Source: a virus
IMG/VR virus record: IMGVR_UViG_3300010885_007215
Location: 1 to 28,637 of that record
DNA length: 28,637 nucleotides
Strand: one strand, 5' to 3'
In this document: in pieces, positions 1 to 7,736 of the stretch
Layout: each line of letters opens with the position of its first letter
Position numbering within the stretch: position 1 is the first letter of the stretch
Made by a program: the position numbers and the translations under genes
Notes under the pieces: model-generated
Databases searched by the model: none
Told to the model about the DNA's origin: nothing
What the model saw: only the letters and a program-made list of their open reading frames with translations

Positions 1-93
1 ACGCATGATGGATTTTTCTGATGCTACGAAAAGTGCTTCAGCGACGATGCTAGGTAGCAGGTCGTTTAGGGTTGTTGTATTTGTTAATGCCAT
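1..93 (-). CDS. Major capsid protein, N-terminal fragment (cut by window edge)
   Basis: Thirty-one codons run in frame off the left edge, starting MALTNTTTLNDLLPSIVAEA and continuing LFVASEKSIMR. The start ATG has a strong ribosome binding site (AAAGGAG) just upstream. The gene follows the scaffold gene directly, the usual place for a major capsid protein. The N-terminal pattern (short leader, a helix with 'IVAEALF', then a basic 'S.MR') resembles N4 gp56/P22-like coat proteins, but 31 residues are too few to assign a family. The probable C-terminus of the same gene lies at the opposite end of the window. Confidence 0.7.
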   Translation of the reverse strand, partial: MALTNTTTLNDLLPSIVAEALFVASEKSIMR

Positions 94-114
94 TATAGGC
101 TCCTTTGGTTTGGT

Positions 115-795
115 TTAGCCAATGCCGTTATCTTTGCGGTACTGGCGATATAAGTCACGATGGGCTGGATTCTTCATATCCAACTTGGTGATATCTAATT
201 TGCCTTGGCCTGAATTGGCAACGCTGGACTTGGTATGTGTGGTAGCAGGGTTTGCGGAAACAAAATGCGGATTCGAATCAAGGAACTCCCGCACTAGGTC
301 TTGCACTCCTAATGGTTCACCACCGTCATTATAACGAACTGAACCTTTTGCATCTACTACTTCTACTTCACCTTCAGGATTAAGTCTTACCTGTGGAGTC
401 AATAGTGCTTTTACTTGTTCTGCATTCACAGCACGGTACTGTGCGGCGGCTGAGAGTAAAGGCGTATTAACTTTGTATTCCTTAATCACGCTGTCTCGTT
501 TCTGGATTTCGGCATCCTTTTTTGCAGCCAATTCTTGTAGAGTTTTTTCAAACTCACCACGCTTGATCTGTTGTTCCTGTTGACGACGATTGGCTTCCTC
601 ACGGAGGCTGCGTAGTTCTTCAGGATCGCCTAGATCCTCGTAGGGCTTGAGAAGTTTCTTCTGTAATGAACCCTTCATACGGGCCATCATGTTGTCTACT
701 TCATCTTGCGTATAAGTTTTGGTTGCTTGTGCCTGATTTTCAGTATCGCCTGTAGCATCAGTTGCTGTGTCGTTTGCCAATGTTGTATCGGTCAT
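115..795 (-). CDS. Capsid scaffolding protein
   Basis: The 226-residue product is acidic at the N-terminus and has a long charged helical middle (about residues 40-110) rich in Glu, Lys, Gln and Arg and likely to form a coiled coil. The C-terminal tail is short and basic. This layout and its position just before the capsid gene are typical of phage scaffolding proteins, which template procapsid assembly and are then removed. The start is preceded by AGGAGGCGAGG. A hydrophobic patch near residues 108-125 (TPLLSAAAQYRAVNAEQ) may contact the coat. No protease motif is visible, so a scaffold-protease fusion is unlikely. Confidence 0.75.
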   Translation of the reverse strand: MTDTTLANDTATDATGDTENQAQATKTYTQDEVDNMMARMKGSLQKKLLKPYEDLGDPEELRSLREEANRRQQEQQIKRGEFEKTLQELAAKKDAEIQKRDSVIKEYKVNTPLLSAAAQYRAVNAEQVKALLTPQVRLNPEGEVEVVDAKGSVRYNDGGEPLGVQDLVREFLDSNPHFVSANPATTHTKSSVANSGQGKLDITKLDMKNPAHRDLYRQYRKDNGIG

Positions 796-826
796 TGTTA
801 CCTCGCCTCCTCTGGAGTAATGTGTG

Positions 827-835
827 TTTATTTAT
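827..835 (-). promoter_or_regulatory. ATAAATAAA motif upstream of scaffold gene
   Basis: Read on the minus strand this 9-mer is ATAAATAAA, 32-40 bases before the scaffold start. The same 9-mer stands at a similar distance before two other structural genes (7779-7787 and 10151-10159). It resembles T4-type late promoter cores (TATAAATA), but no late sigma factor is seen here, so it may only be an AT-rich leader. Confidence 0.3.
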
Positions 836-846
836 GTTGTTTGGGA

Positions 847-1356
847 TTATCGTCGCCGAAATATGGCACAGTAGTCAGTCCATACATCAGCAACAGGTGG
901 AATCAATCTCACACTCACAAGATCAAGGTCATATCTTGATCTCTTGGCCCATTTAACCAAGGCCTGGGCTGAATCTGGATAGAATCTCCAGCAGTCCACA
1001 GGAAATCTATGTATGGGTCCATTGGAGGGTGCATTGATGTACACAAGACCACCAGGACGACAGATCCTTACCATTTCTAAGAATGTTAACCAGAAAAATT
1101 CACTGTGTTCTAACACACTGCTGGCAATCACAAGATCAGCACAAGCAGGAGCAAGTGGAAATTGGTAAGCATCTGTCAACACAACATCAACACCAGGACC
1201 TGCCACATGATCTAGTCCTGTGTAGGTACTGCCCTCTGGTGCATGAGATCTAAGACCACCATTAACATCTTGACTGCCTATTTCTACTATATGCATGTGA
1301 CTTTTTGCATATTCATGCAGAAATTCACGTCCAGCAGTCATTGCGGTATCATGCAT
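847..1356 (-). CDS. Class I SAM-dependent methyltransferase
   Basis: The 169-residue product has the Rossmann methyltransferase motifs in order. Motif I is IVEIGS (residues 23-28). An acidic strand end follows in YTGLDH, then LTDAYQFPL (motif III-like), ADLVIASSVLEHSE (motif IV and the helix after it) and the post-I motif RPGGLVYINAP. These match the Methyltransf_11 type, which methylates small molecules, sugars, lipids or proteins; the substrate cannot be read from the sequence. The start overlaps the stop of the previous gene as TAATG. Its place between small basic head-module proteins and the scaffold suggests late expression and possibly modification of a virion or host-surface component, which is inference. 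Confidence 0.8.
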   Translation of the reverse strand: MHDTAMTAGREFLHEYAKSHMHIVEIGSQDVNGGLRSHAPEGSTYTGLDHVAGPGVDVVLTDAYQFPLAPACADLVIASSVLEHSEFFWLTFLEMVRICRPGGLVYINAPSNGPIHRFPVDCWRFYPDSAQALVKWAKRSRYDLDLVSVRLIPPVADVWTDYCAIFRRR

Positions 1357-1520
1357 TATTTTTTAGGTGGGTTGAACTTGGATTTCTTGCTCTTGGGTGC
1401 GGCTGCGCGAGCCACGCTGAGTGCAATAGCAATCGCTTGCTTTTGTGGTTTACCATGTTTCATCTCTGTAGAAATGTTCTTGCTGATTGTTTTTGCTGAA
1501 TAACCTTTTTTCAATGGCAT
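1356..1520 (-). CDS. Small basic head-module protein (54 aa)
   Basis: The product begins MPLKKGYSAKTISKNISTEM and ends in a lysine-rich tail (SKKSKFNPPKK). The middle KPQKQAIAIALSVARAA is a likely amphipathic helix. Short proteins of this 'MPLKKGYS.KTI..NI..E...GKP.KQA.AIAL..AR' type are frequent in phages and related to the DUF6496 kind; their function is unknown. I chose this start over a longer in-frame one at 1589 because it has AAGGAG at good spacing, directly after the upstream gene's stop. The basic charge suggests nucleic-acid contact. Confidence 0.75.
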   Translation of the reverse strand: MPLKKGYSAKTISKNISTEMKHGKPQKQAIAIALSVARAAAPKSKKSKFNPPKK

Positions 1521-1530
1521 GATCTGCTCC

Positions 1531-1716
1531 TTATTTTGGTTTGATAAATCTTGTTCTTGTTCCTGCTGCCTTGAGGTCTGCTTGTGCAATCCTCATGCCA
1601 GTGTTGAAACTAGAAGAACTCTTGGTTAGTTTACGCCCGCCTCGGTTGGCATAACCATAACCTGCTCTATGTCCATCGCAGACTTCTTTGCAGGGTTTTC
1701 CTCTATAGGTTGCCAT
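1531..1716 (-). CDS. Small basic protein of unknown function (61 aa)
   Basis: The product is 61 residues, begins MATYRGKPCKEVCDGHRAGY and is rich in Arg, Lys, Gly and Ser, with the sequence CKEVCDGH near the N-terminus that could hold a metal or a disulfide. The second half (SFNTGMRIAQADLKAAG) looks helical. It sits between two other tiny basic ORFs and ends just before the ribosome binding site of the next gene, so all three are probably translated together. Function is not known; packaged DNA-contacting or head-decorating roles are possible guesses. Confidence 0.65.
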   Translation of the reverse strand: MATYRGKPCKEVCDGHRAGYGYANRGGRKLTKSSSSFNTGMRIAQADLKAAGTRTRFIKPK

Positions 1717-1719
1717 GAT

Positions 1720-1794
1720 TTAATAACCTTTTTTAGGAGGGCGTGGCCGGCGATTCTTGCGAGTCCTGGATCCGCGGGTTGGTAGTGGTGTCAT
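1720..1794 (-). CDS. Possible 24-residue arginine-rich peptide
   Basis: A 24-codon ORF starts MTPLPTRGSRTRK and ends RPPKKGY. It is preceded by AAAAAAGGA about eight bases upstream of its ATG, a good ribosome binding site, and stops four bases before the next start. About half of its residues are Arg, Lys or Pro. It overlaps the 3' end of the 1733-1933 ORF in another frame. The KKGY ending recalls the LKKGY start of the 54-residue protein nearby. It is too short for statistical support and may not be expressed. Confidence 0.4.
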   Translation of the reverse strand: MTPLPTRGSRTRKNRRPRPPKKGY

Positions 1795-1933
1795 GTTGTA
1801 ATTCCTTTTTTCCAAATATTCTATCCCAGTTGAGGTCAAACTGTTCACTGTTGGAGGGTCTATACACGCTGCCTTTGCCTGCTTCGTGATGATAGTTATC
1901 AACTGGATCTGATTTCTTTTTTACTATGTTCAT
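1733..1933 (-). CDS. Hypothetical protein (66 aa)
   Basis: The ORF encodes 66 polar residues with no clear domain: a basic start (MNIVKKK), a middle FDLNWDRIFGKKE and a low-complexity C-terminus rich in Thr, Ser and Pro. Its ATG overlaps the stop of the upstream secreted-protein gene as ATGA, which supports real translation. The last 20 codons overlap the 24-residue basic ORF in another frame. I do not recognise it. Confidence 0.5.
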   Translation of the reverse strand: MNIVKKKSDPVDNYHHEAGKGSVYRPSNSEQFDLNWDRIFGKKELQHDTTTNPRIQDSQESPATPS

Positions 1934-2130
1934 TTCTTGTCTTTCTTCACAGGATCTGTAGGTGAGCCTTTTGTGACTTTCTCTGCTTTGTGGTGGATCC
2001 GTATGTTTTTACAGGATTCTTTTTTTGTGTTTTCGTCCACATGGCATACTCGTTTGGTTCTGGCTTCAGCCTGGGCCTGCACAGGTAGTGCTAGGCTTGA
2101 GATTATGAGTACTATTGAGATCAGTCGCAT
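1930..2130 (-). CDS. Small secreted protein with signal peptide (66 aa)
   Basis: Starting at MRLISIVLIISSLALPVQAQ, the product has a classic Sec signal peptide: Arg, a hydrophobic core of about 13 residues, then a small-residue cleavage region near AQA (residues 18-20). The mature part is about 46 residues, very basic, with two cysteines (RVCH and ESCKN) that could form a periplasmic disulfide. An upstream in-frame Met adds 12 residues that would spoil the signal peptide; AAGGA before this ATG supports the shorter form. It starts right after the portal stop. No lipobox is present, so it should be soluble and periplasmic or exported. Function is unknown. Confidence 0.65.
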   Translation of the reverse strand: MRLISIVLIISSLALPVQAQAEARTKRVCHVDENTKKESCKNIRIHHKAEKVTKGSPTDPVKKDKK

Positions 2131-2131
2131 G

Positions 2132-3736
2132 TTAGTTGTTCCTTGCAGCGGCAGCACCTGCATCAATGATATCTTGCAAGATTAGTTCTGGATGCAGTGC
2201 TAGGATTTCATCATTGGAATAGCCTTCCATCAACATGCCTTGAATATGTTCAAGTCTTTGTGCTTGAGTAAAGTTTGCTAGGCTAGGATGTTCACCTTCT
2301 GTGGTCACAGGTGTGGTGGGTGTTGTGGTGTCTGGCAAATTCTCCAAACTGGCCTGTATCTTCTCAATCTCATCAATCTCGGCTTGATACATGGCCTGTT
2401 CACGGCTTTCTTCATACTGTATTTCATAGCGTGGATCTTCCAGAAGTTCACGCACACGATATTCAACCAGTGCTCGTGCTTCTGGTGTTTGCACACTGCC
2501 TGCAATGGTCTGTAGACTACGTAGTGCATTTGGAACATCACGCACATTGAATTCATCTGGATATTCAATCTCTCCATCAAACGCAGTGCCTTGATACAGT
2601 GCATACCAGCGCCAGATCTGTTCTTCTGCCAGTTCAAGATTGTCAGCAAACTCTGCCAGGCGTGCATTCAGCAACTGGAATTCTGTTTCCATTGCCACAC
2701 CTGATAAACTGCGTGATTCTGTGGCACGAATAGCACCTGTGTTGGCCATCTTGTCAATGGAGTTCACAAGATTGGTAATTGCTGTGTAGATCTGATTGAT
2801 GTCTGTGCTCACATTCAACAGATATGGCTTGAGTCCAGGGTCCATACCGTCTGGCATGAGTGCAACTGAACCTGCTCCTGCTGATGCTTCCACATCCACT
2901 GTCTTTACCAGCGTAGGATGTCCATTGATACGAATACTTTGTTCAACTTCGCTGTGTAGATTATAGATCATGCGCTGACAATCAGCAATATCTGATATCA
3001 TGGAGGCACCTATTCCACGCACAGGAGAGCGTGTGCCATAGGCAATGACAGCAGGAATACGTCCTAGTCCGTTGGGTTCAATGATCTCATCTACTATTCG
3101 TCTTGCGTTGTGATTCACCTGTGTGGTACGAATCTCTTCTGGTGTCCAGGTCTTGATAGTACTGAACGTGTCATTGACTTCTTCCACATACTTGAGATAT
3201 ACCAGTGTGTATGCACCTGATGCTTCTCTGCTCCATTCCCAGTCTGTCACAGTGAGAGGTGTGATCAGGTTCACATAAGGTCGCACTCCACTCGATATTT
3301 CATCAGCACGAGTAGCGGCATTGGTCTGTGGTTTCACAGTGAGTATCCAGCAGTGACCAAACACAGCAGCCCAGATAGCAACATCACGCATGAATGCATC
3401 CATGGTGCGACCATCTAGGTCAGCATCCTGTAGGAAATCTTTGATATTTGCATCATTGTCCAGGCTTGCAAGGTCACGTTCTGGTCCTTTGCGGAACATG
3501 AACGAAGTATAAACTGATATCACACTGCGACAATGGTTGTCTAGTGGTGTGACCGACAGTCTTGTGGCATAGTCATTGTCGCTTTCTGTCACATACTTGG
3601 CAAGATGGTTGCCATCTCGGTATTCTTGTCCACCAATGTAACTCTGCAGTAGAAATTCCCAACGATCTCTGTTGCGTTGATACAGTAGGTTCTGGCTTGT
3701 TACGACGGTATATGCGTCTCTTAGGGTTTGATCCAT
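2132..3736 (-). CDS. Portal protein
   Basis: At 534 residues this has the size, position (directly after terminase large subunit) and character of a phage portal, the dodecameric ring at the head vertex through which DNA is packaged. It resembles the DUF4055 portal type: an N-terminal YIGGQEYRDG segment, a helical stem region around SFMFRKGPER, a GRIPAVIAYGTRSP loop in mid-protein, and the long C-terminal helical part with SLSGVAMETEFQLLNARLAE and AEEQIWRWYALYQG. The C-terminal 100 residues are acidic and rich in Gln and Thr. The start is a few bases after the terminase stop. Confidence 0.88.
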   Translation of the reverse strand: MDQTLRDAYTVVTSQNLLYQRNRDRWEFLLQSYIGGQEYRDGNHLAKYVTESDNDYATRLSVTPLDNHCRSVISVYTSFMFRKGPERDLASLDNDANIKDFLQDADLDGRTMDAFMRDVAIWAAVFGHCWILTVKPQTNAATRADEISSGVRPYVNLITPLTVTDWEWSREASGAYTLVYLKYVEEVNDTFSTIKTWTPEEIRTTQVNHNARRIVDEIIEPNGLGRIPAVIAYGTRSPVRGIGASMISDIADCQRMIYNLHSEVEQSIRINGHPTLVKTVDVEASAGAGSVALMPDGMDPGLKPYLLNVSTDINQIYTAITNLVNSIDKMANTGAIRATESRSLSGVAMETEFQLLNARLAEFADNLELAEEQIWRWYALYQGTAFDGEIEYPDEFNVRDVPNALRSLQTIAGSVQTPEARALVEYRVRELLEDPRYEIQYEESREQAMYQAEIDEIEKIQASLENLPDTTTPTTPVTTEGEHPSLANFTQAQRLEHIQGMLMEGYSNDEILALHPELILQDIIDAGAAAARNN

Positions 3737-3748
3737 ATTCTTTCCTTG

Positions 3749-4990
3749 TTATGCGGCTATTCCATGTCCCCAACGCTGTGGTTGCACAATCGTTGCGTCA
3801 CGATCACGGCGTACAGGGAACAGGTAATCTACCATGTATCCCAGTGCATCATTACCATGATCATATCCTGAGTCTTTGTCTGGAGTTGTTGATCCAGGTT
3901 TGTATGTTTGTTTCTCAAGGCCTTCCAAGAGGCTCTTCACACCAGGTGCAAATGTAAGGTTAACATCTCCGTCCGCATTCTTGAGTCTGGAGTTTACTGC
4001 GTTGATCCTGTCACGAACCGGTGTGTGTGAGTTAGGACACTTCACCACAAAGTTCGCGTTCTGCAGGATGGTGAGGTCAGTAACACCGCCTGCTGACGTT
4101 TTTCTTTGACGTGATGCAGGATCTGGGAAGGCCCAGATGCGGCTTCTTGGATAGCGAGTCTTGATCTCGTCCACCGCTTCTTGGGTGTTAGAAGAAAACA
4201 AACGGATTTCGTCGATGACATGTAGATGATCTCCTGTGCGAACAGCAATCACCACGCTCATTGGGTCAATGTTAAAGTCCCAGCCTGTGTACAGCACCTG
4301 TGTGTCTAGGTCATGACTGCGAACATGCATGCCACGATCAAATGCATAGTAGATCCTGTTGCCTGCTGTTTCAAAGGTGGCCATATATTCCTGACGAAAT
4401 GTTCTTTCATCAAGATCTCGGCGTGCTTGTTCTATTTCATCCTCTGATACATTACCGCCATCCAGTGTGGTATATTGAAAACTTTCCCAGGAATGCTCTA
4501 CAGGATCATGTCCACGTTGATAGAGATCATATGCCCAGTTGCCCTGTCCCATTGGAGTGGAAATGAACATAGCACTTCCACGTTTGTCACTCAGCGTGGG
4601 TCTAAGCACTTCAACCCAGGCTTTTTCATCAATCATCGCGAACTCATCCATGACCACAAAATCTAATCCAACGCCACGCAGGCTATCTGGATTATCTGCT
4701 CCACGAAGACTGATACTAGATCCGTTGATCAGTGTGATGGTGAGATCACTTTCATTTACTTTTCGTGCCCAGCCTAGATCCTGCATGCGCCATTTGAGTG
4801 TGTCCCACACAATCTGTTTGGCTTGACGATAGGTTGGTGCAACATAGAACACACGTTTGTTTGGCTCACGACATCTCTTGGCCAGTTCACGAATAGCCAG
4901 GTGAGTCTTGCCCCAACGACGTCCAGCGATAACCACACGGAATCGCGCACCGCTGTCTGAGACCTCACGCTGACCAGGATTAAGACTCAT
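3749..4990 (-). CDS. terL: Terminase large subunit (packaging ATPase and nuclease)
   Basis: The 413-residue product has a Walker A motif GRRWGKT (residues 23-29), a Walker B VVMDE (112-116) and a coupling segment FISTPMGQGNW. The C-terminal RNase H-like nuclease is marked by Asp in TGWDFNIDP (Asp238) and Asp in DHGNDALGYM (Asp381). It drives DNA into the prohead and cuts concatemers. A longer frame opens at 5044, but I chose MSLNPGQREV because it places the Walker A at the usual distance and leaves only an 11-base overlap with the small subunit. It lies between the small subunit and the portal, the standard order. Confidence 0.93.
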   Translation of the reverse strand: MSLNPGQREVSDSGARFRVVIAGRRWGKTHLAIRELAKRCREPNKRVFYVAPTYRQAKQIVWDTLKWRMQDLGWARKVNESDLTITLINGSSISLRGADNPDSLRGVGLDFVVMDEFAMIDEKAWVEVLRPTLSDKRGSAMFISTPMGQGNWAYDLYQRGHDPVEHSWESFQYTTLDGGNVSEDEIEQARRDLDERTFRQEYMATFETAGNRIYYAFDRGMHVRSHDLDTQVLYTGWDFNIDPMSVVIAVRTGDHLHVIDEIRLFSSNTQEAVDEIKTRYPRSRIWAFPDPASRQRKTSAGGVTDLTILQNANFVVKCPNSHTPVRDRINAVNSRLKNADGDVNLTFAPGVKSLLEGLEKQTYKPGSTTPDKDSGYDHGNDALGYMVDYLFPVRRDRDATIVQPQRWGHGIAA

Positions 4991-5441
4991 CGGGTTTTTT
5001 ATCCTCAGGTGAATCTGTCCATGGTAGCACACGATTGGTATCAACCGTGGTAGGATTGTCTGACTGTCCTAGGAATTGTTTGCCCAGCCAGATCAGCATG
5101 GTTGGGTTGCCATTCAGTGCTACTTCTATCTGTTTGTTTCTCAATCGTGTGTAGAGTTCACTCTCAGCACGTTTGATATAGGGCATGAAATTGTACTTGA
5201 GTGTTTCACGATTAACACCAAAGAAGTTGCTCATTTCTTCAATGGAACAACCAATCTCACTCAATCTATAGACCTCGTCTGGGTCCACTATCTTTTGATT
5301 TGCACCTTTACCAACCACAAGCCCACGCTTGGTTACTTCACCCCATTTGGGATCCTTGCGTGGTTTGAATTCCCATTTGATCTGCACCTTTTGTTCAGGT
5401 GCTTCACTGGGAAGATCAGGCAGTTCTTGTTCTGCTATCAT
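4980..5441 (-). CDS. terS: Terminase small subunit
   Basis: The 153-residue protein has a helix-turn-helix-like core, VYRLSEIGCSIEEMSNFFGV followed by NRETLKYNF (about residues 58-86), then a helical segment ending TMLIWLGKQFLGQSDNP. That last pattern (about residues 113-129) is characteristic of phage small terminases, which recognise the packaging start site and load the large subunit. The N-terminal region (KWEFKPRKDPKWGEVTKRG) is basic. The gene overlaps both neighbours by a few bases. A pac or cos site may lie near this gene but I could not identify one. Confidence 0.85.
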   Translation of the reverse strand: MIAEQELPDLPSEAPEQKVQIKWEFKPRKDPKWGEVTKRGLVVGKGANQKIVDPDEVYRLSEIGCSIEEMSNFFGVNRETLKYNFMPYIKRAESELYTRLRNKQIEVALNGNPTMLIWLGKQFLGQSDNPTTVDTNRVLPWTDSPEDKKPDES

Positions 5442-5740
5442 AGATATCTCTGTGTTACTCGCAGTCTAAAGCGTCTGGAATCAATCTGTCCATCGCTTGT
5501 GGTAATCCTATTGGTAATCACATAGGTATTGCCTGCACTGCCACCTGATATGTCTGCATAGGTAAGGTTTCCACTAACAATGGCGTTGGAATGTATTGTG
5601 ATGTTGGCAGTGTCACCTGCTACATTGGAAGTGGTAAATGTGCTTGCGGTCACTGTTTCACTGTTGGCCAGCCAGTCAGTCCAGTCCACACTGTAGGTTA
5701 ATCTAGCACTGGGGTCTTTGTCAAGATATTTTGTTGTCAT
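5438..5740 (-). CDS. Phage fibre-tail adaptor protein (100 aa)
   Basis: The 100-residue product follows the pattern of phage fibre-tail adaptors: an N-terminal DPSARLTYSVDWTDWLANSE, then an Ig-like beta domain ending GNTYVITNRITTSDGQIDSR. The family's hallmarks are the 'D.a....Y..DW..WL' start and the 'Y.vtNrIttsdG..d.R' end, both visible here. Such proteins are thought to join fibres to the tail or baseplate. It lies between the 20-residue-repeat fibre-like gene and the small terminase, so the fibre block ends here. Confidence 0.8.
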   Translation of the reverse strand: MTTKYLDKDPSARLTYSVDWTDWLANSETVTASTFTTSNVAGDTANITIHSNAIVSGNLTYADISGGSAGNTYVITNRITTSDGQIDSRRFRLRVTQRYL

Positions 5741-5765
5741 TGTTTGTTTGTCCTTTTATGAATGA

Positions 5766-7289
5766 TCAGCACACTGCCTCTATCACTCTATCTTCTGCAG
5801 GTACCAGTTGATATTCCACGCCAGGTGATACCATATTTACACGATCTTCAAAGGGTACCTGAATCATTGGCTTGGCTGTGACCAAGAATCGTCTGGTCTC
5901 CGCAGAAACTGTGACTGTTCTGCATGCTTCAATGTGTACGATAAATCCTGTGGCCAGCACAAAGTCAAAGGCCTGTAGATTTGCAATACCACCTTTGACC
6001 AATCCACCATTGTTATAGGTAGTGAACGCACTGTTGAGTGCAGCAGAAGCACCTAGAGTTCTTGTTCCTGATGCGGTGAAAGTACTGATACTTGCAAGTG
6101 CTGCTTCTCCCCGTGCATCACCTCTAGCAGTAGCAGCAAGTGTGACTGTGCTCACAAGATCACGTGCACCTGATAGTAGAATAGATGTGGATGCACTCAG
6201 TGAGGCAGAAGTTTGTAGTGCAGTTTCACTGGTAAGTGTGGCTCTGGCAGCAATACTCACAGTATCAAAGGCCTGCAAAGCAGCAGAACCCACTGCCAGT
6301 AGTCCACCGGTTGCATTCAAAGTTGCGGAACTGCTCGAAGCAGCAGAGGCTTCTTTGGTTCTTGCTCCGCCGGCAGTAATTGACACAGCACTTACTAGAG
6401 CCGCTGATACATCTCTTGTTCTATCACCAGACGCTGACTGAACGAACACACTGTTAACTGATGCTGTGCAATCTCGTTGTGCGCCTGCTGTGGCTGAGAC
6501 CTGGGCTGAAGAATTCAAAGCACCCGTAGCACCCAGCACACGTTCGACTTGTGCAGAAACAGTTGAGGTTGAGGTCAGAGCACCAAATGCCAATAATCCT
6601 GCTTCGGCCTGTACCGTAAAGTCTGATCTTGAATTAAACAGTATGCCTGTGGGTTCATCCCAGGTACTACCTGTCCAGGAATCCCAGGACCAGGATTGAT
6701 CATTCCAGGTTATGATATTTGGTGTGAGCCCTGCATCCACTGTGCGTGATGCTGTGGCAGAAACTGTGACCACTGCGGCAAGGCCAGCCACAAAGTTTTT
6801 GTTGGCACGAGCACTAACACCAAATGTGTCTATGGAAGCAAGATCAGCAGAGCCTGTACGAATTGGACTTGCACTTGTGCTCAAGGTACTCACAGCACCT
6901 GGTGTGGCTTGAGCATCTGCTGACTTCACACCTGTCACTGTGACTGTGGATGTGCAAACGAGACTGGCCGCAGCAGATCGATTCACTTCAGCCACTGCAC
7001 TTATAGCATGAACAGAATTCACACTCGCAGTGGCATCACATGTGGCTGCTGCGATCGTGGTTGTGGTTGCTGCTGAAGCGAAGTCTGCTGAGCCTGTTTT
7101 AAGTGTTACTCTATCACCCTGGGGGCCTGTACTCACATAACCAGGATCCCAATAATCATCCAGGGCCCAACCAGAGTCTGGTGGCCCATCCATGCTGAAG
7201 GCTGTGACAATCGCCACAGCCCCGTCTAGTGTAGAAACTGTATAACCTGGATCTACATAGTCTAAGTCAACATAGATGATATCAGCCAA
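5766..7289 (-). CDS. Repeat-rich fibre-like structural protein (507 aa)
   Basis: After a head region (residues 1-69, rich in Tyr, Asp and Gly), the protein consists of repeats with an exact 20-residue period: six copies at 70-189 and twelve at 218-457, with no insertions or deletions within either run. The rough consensus is L.S..T[VF].[AS]..[AG].R....SA[AD]. A Trp-rich spacer (TWNDQSWSWDSWTGSTWDEP) separates the two runs. The C-terminal 50 residues (FLVTAKPMIQVPFEDRV, then VEYQLVPAEDRVIEAV) form a separate domain. The Ala, Ser, Thr and Val composition suggests a beta-rich shaft, probably a tail fibre. Its fold and partner are inferred. Confidence 0.65.
   Translation of the reverse strand: MADIIYVDLDYVDPGYTVSTLDGAVAIVTAFSMDGPPDSGWALDDYWDPGYVSTGPQGDRVTLKTGSADFASAATTTTIAAATCDATASVNSVHAISAVAEVNRSAAASLVCTSTVTVTGVKSADAQATPGAVSTLSTSASPIRTGSADLASIDTFGVSARANKNFVAGLAAVVTVSATASRTVDAGLTPNIITWNDQSWSWDSWTGSTWDEPTGILFNSRSDFTVQAEAGLLAFGALTSTSTVSAQVERVLGATGALNSSAQVSATAGAQRDCTASVNSVFVQSASGDRTRDVSAALVSAVSITAGGARTKEASAASSSSATLNATGGLLAVGSAALQAFDTVSIAARATLTSETALQTSASLSASTSILLSGARDLVSTVTLAATARGDARGEAALASISTFTASGTRTLGASAALNSAFTTYNNGGLVKGGIANLQAFDFVLATGFIVHIEACRTVTVSAETRRFLVTAKPMIQVPFEDRVNMVSPGVEYQLVPAEDRVIEAVC
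5919..6638 (-). repeat. Twelve in-phase 60-base coding repeats (20 residues each)
   Basis: This segment encodes residues 218-457 of the fibre-like protein as twelve consecutive 20-residue units, for example LVSAVSITAGGARTKEASAA and LASISTFTASGTRTLGASAA. The units have diverged in sequence but keep the period exactly. Confidence 0.7.
6723..7082 (-). repeat. Six in-phase 60-base coding repeats (20 residues each)
   Basis: This segment encodes residues 70-189 of the same protein as six 20-residue units, for example VNSVHAISAVAEVNRSAAAS and LASIDTFGVSARANKNFVAG. The Leu/Val-first and Ala/Ser-last pattern matches the other run. Confidence 0.65.
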
Positions 7290-7316
7290 GGCCTGCTCCT
7301 GTTAGCACAGGTGCTG

Positions 7317-7736
7317 TTAAGCCAGGCTTACTGTTAGATTGGTTGAACTGATCTGGAATGTATCACCAGATGAGATAGCCTTGGCTGCAGTGAGGTTGCC
7401 ATAGAACAACACGTTGCCGGCTGTGGTTGCATCCATCACAGCAACTGCTGTCACAGTGCCCCAGTCTGCAGTGGCTGTGGTCCAACTTACTGTGCCTGAT
7501 GTTGCGGCAGTGCCTGATGCGGCTGCTGAAAAGGTCACTGCGGTACGAGCATAGGCAGTGCCTGATGTTGAAATCTCATCTGTTAGTGTACCTGCTTCAA
7601 GATTGGCTAGAGTACCTGTGCCTGTTTCTTTGAACAGAGCAAGGTAAATTGCTGCTGGACTGGTCATGGTACGAGCGCCTTTGCCTAGAACATGATCTAG
7701 GACTTTGTTTTCCAAGTAATTACTGGCTGCTGACAT
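7317..7736 (-). CDS. Virion structural protein, fibre-associated type (139 aa)
   Basis: The product starts MSAASNYLENKVLDHVLGKG and continues with SPAAIYLALFKETG, YARTAVTFSAA and SGTVSWTTATADWGTVTAVA, ending with a beta-rich ISSGDTFQI segment. This is a widespread phage structural family ('NYLEN.lLdHvl', 'YvALf', 'W.tvth'), usually annotated as a tail fibre or other virion protein and found beside fibre-tail adaptors, as here. The exact location in the virion is not certain. The ribosome binding site is AAGGAG. Confidence 0.7.
   Translation of the reverse strand: MSAASNYLENKVLDHVLGKGARTMTSPAAIYLALFKETGTGTLANLEAGTLTDEISTSGTAYARTAVTFSAAASGTAATSGTVSWTTATADWGTVTAVAVMDATTAGNVLFYGNLTAAKAISSGDTFQISSTNLTVSLA

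Noticed and set aside
4980-5044. Longer terminase large subunit start at 5044
   Set aside because: It would add 18 residues overlapping the small subunit gene; the inner start gives a normal Walker A position.
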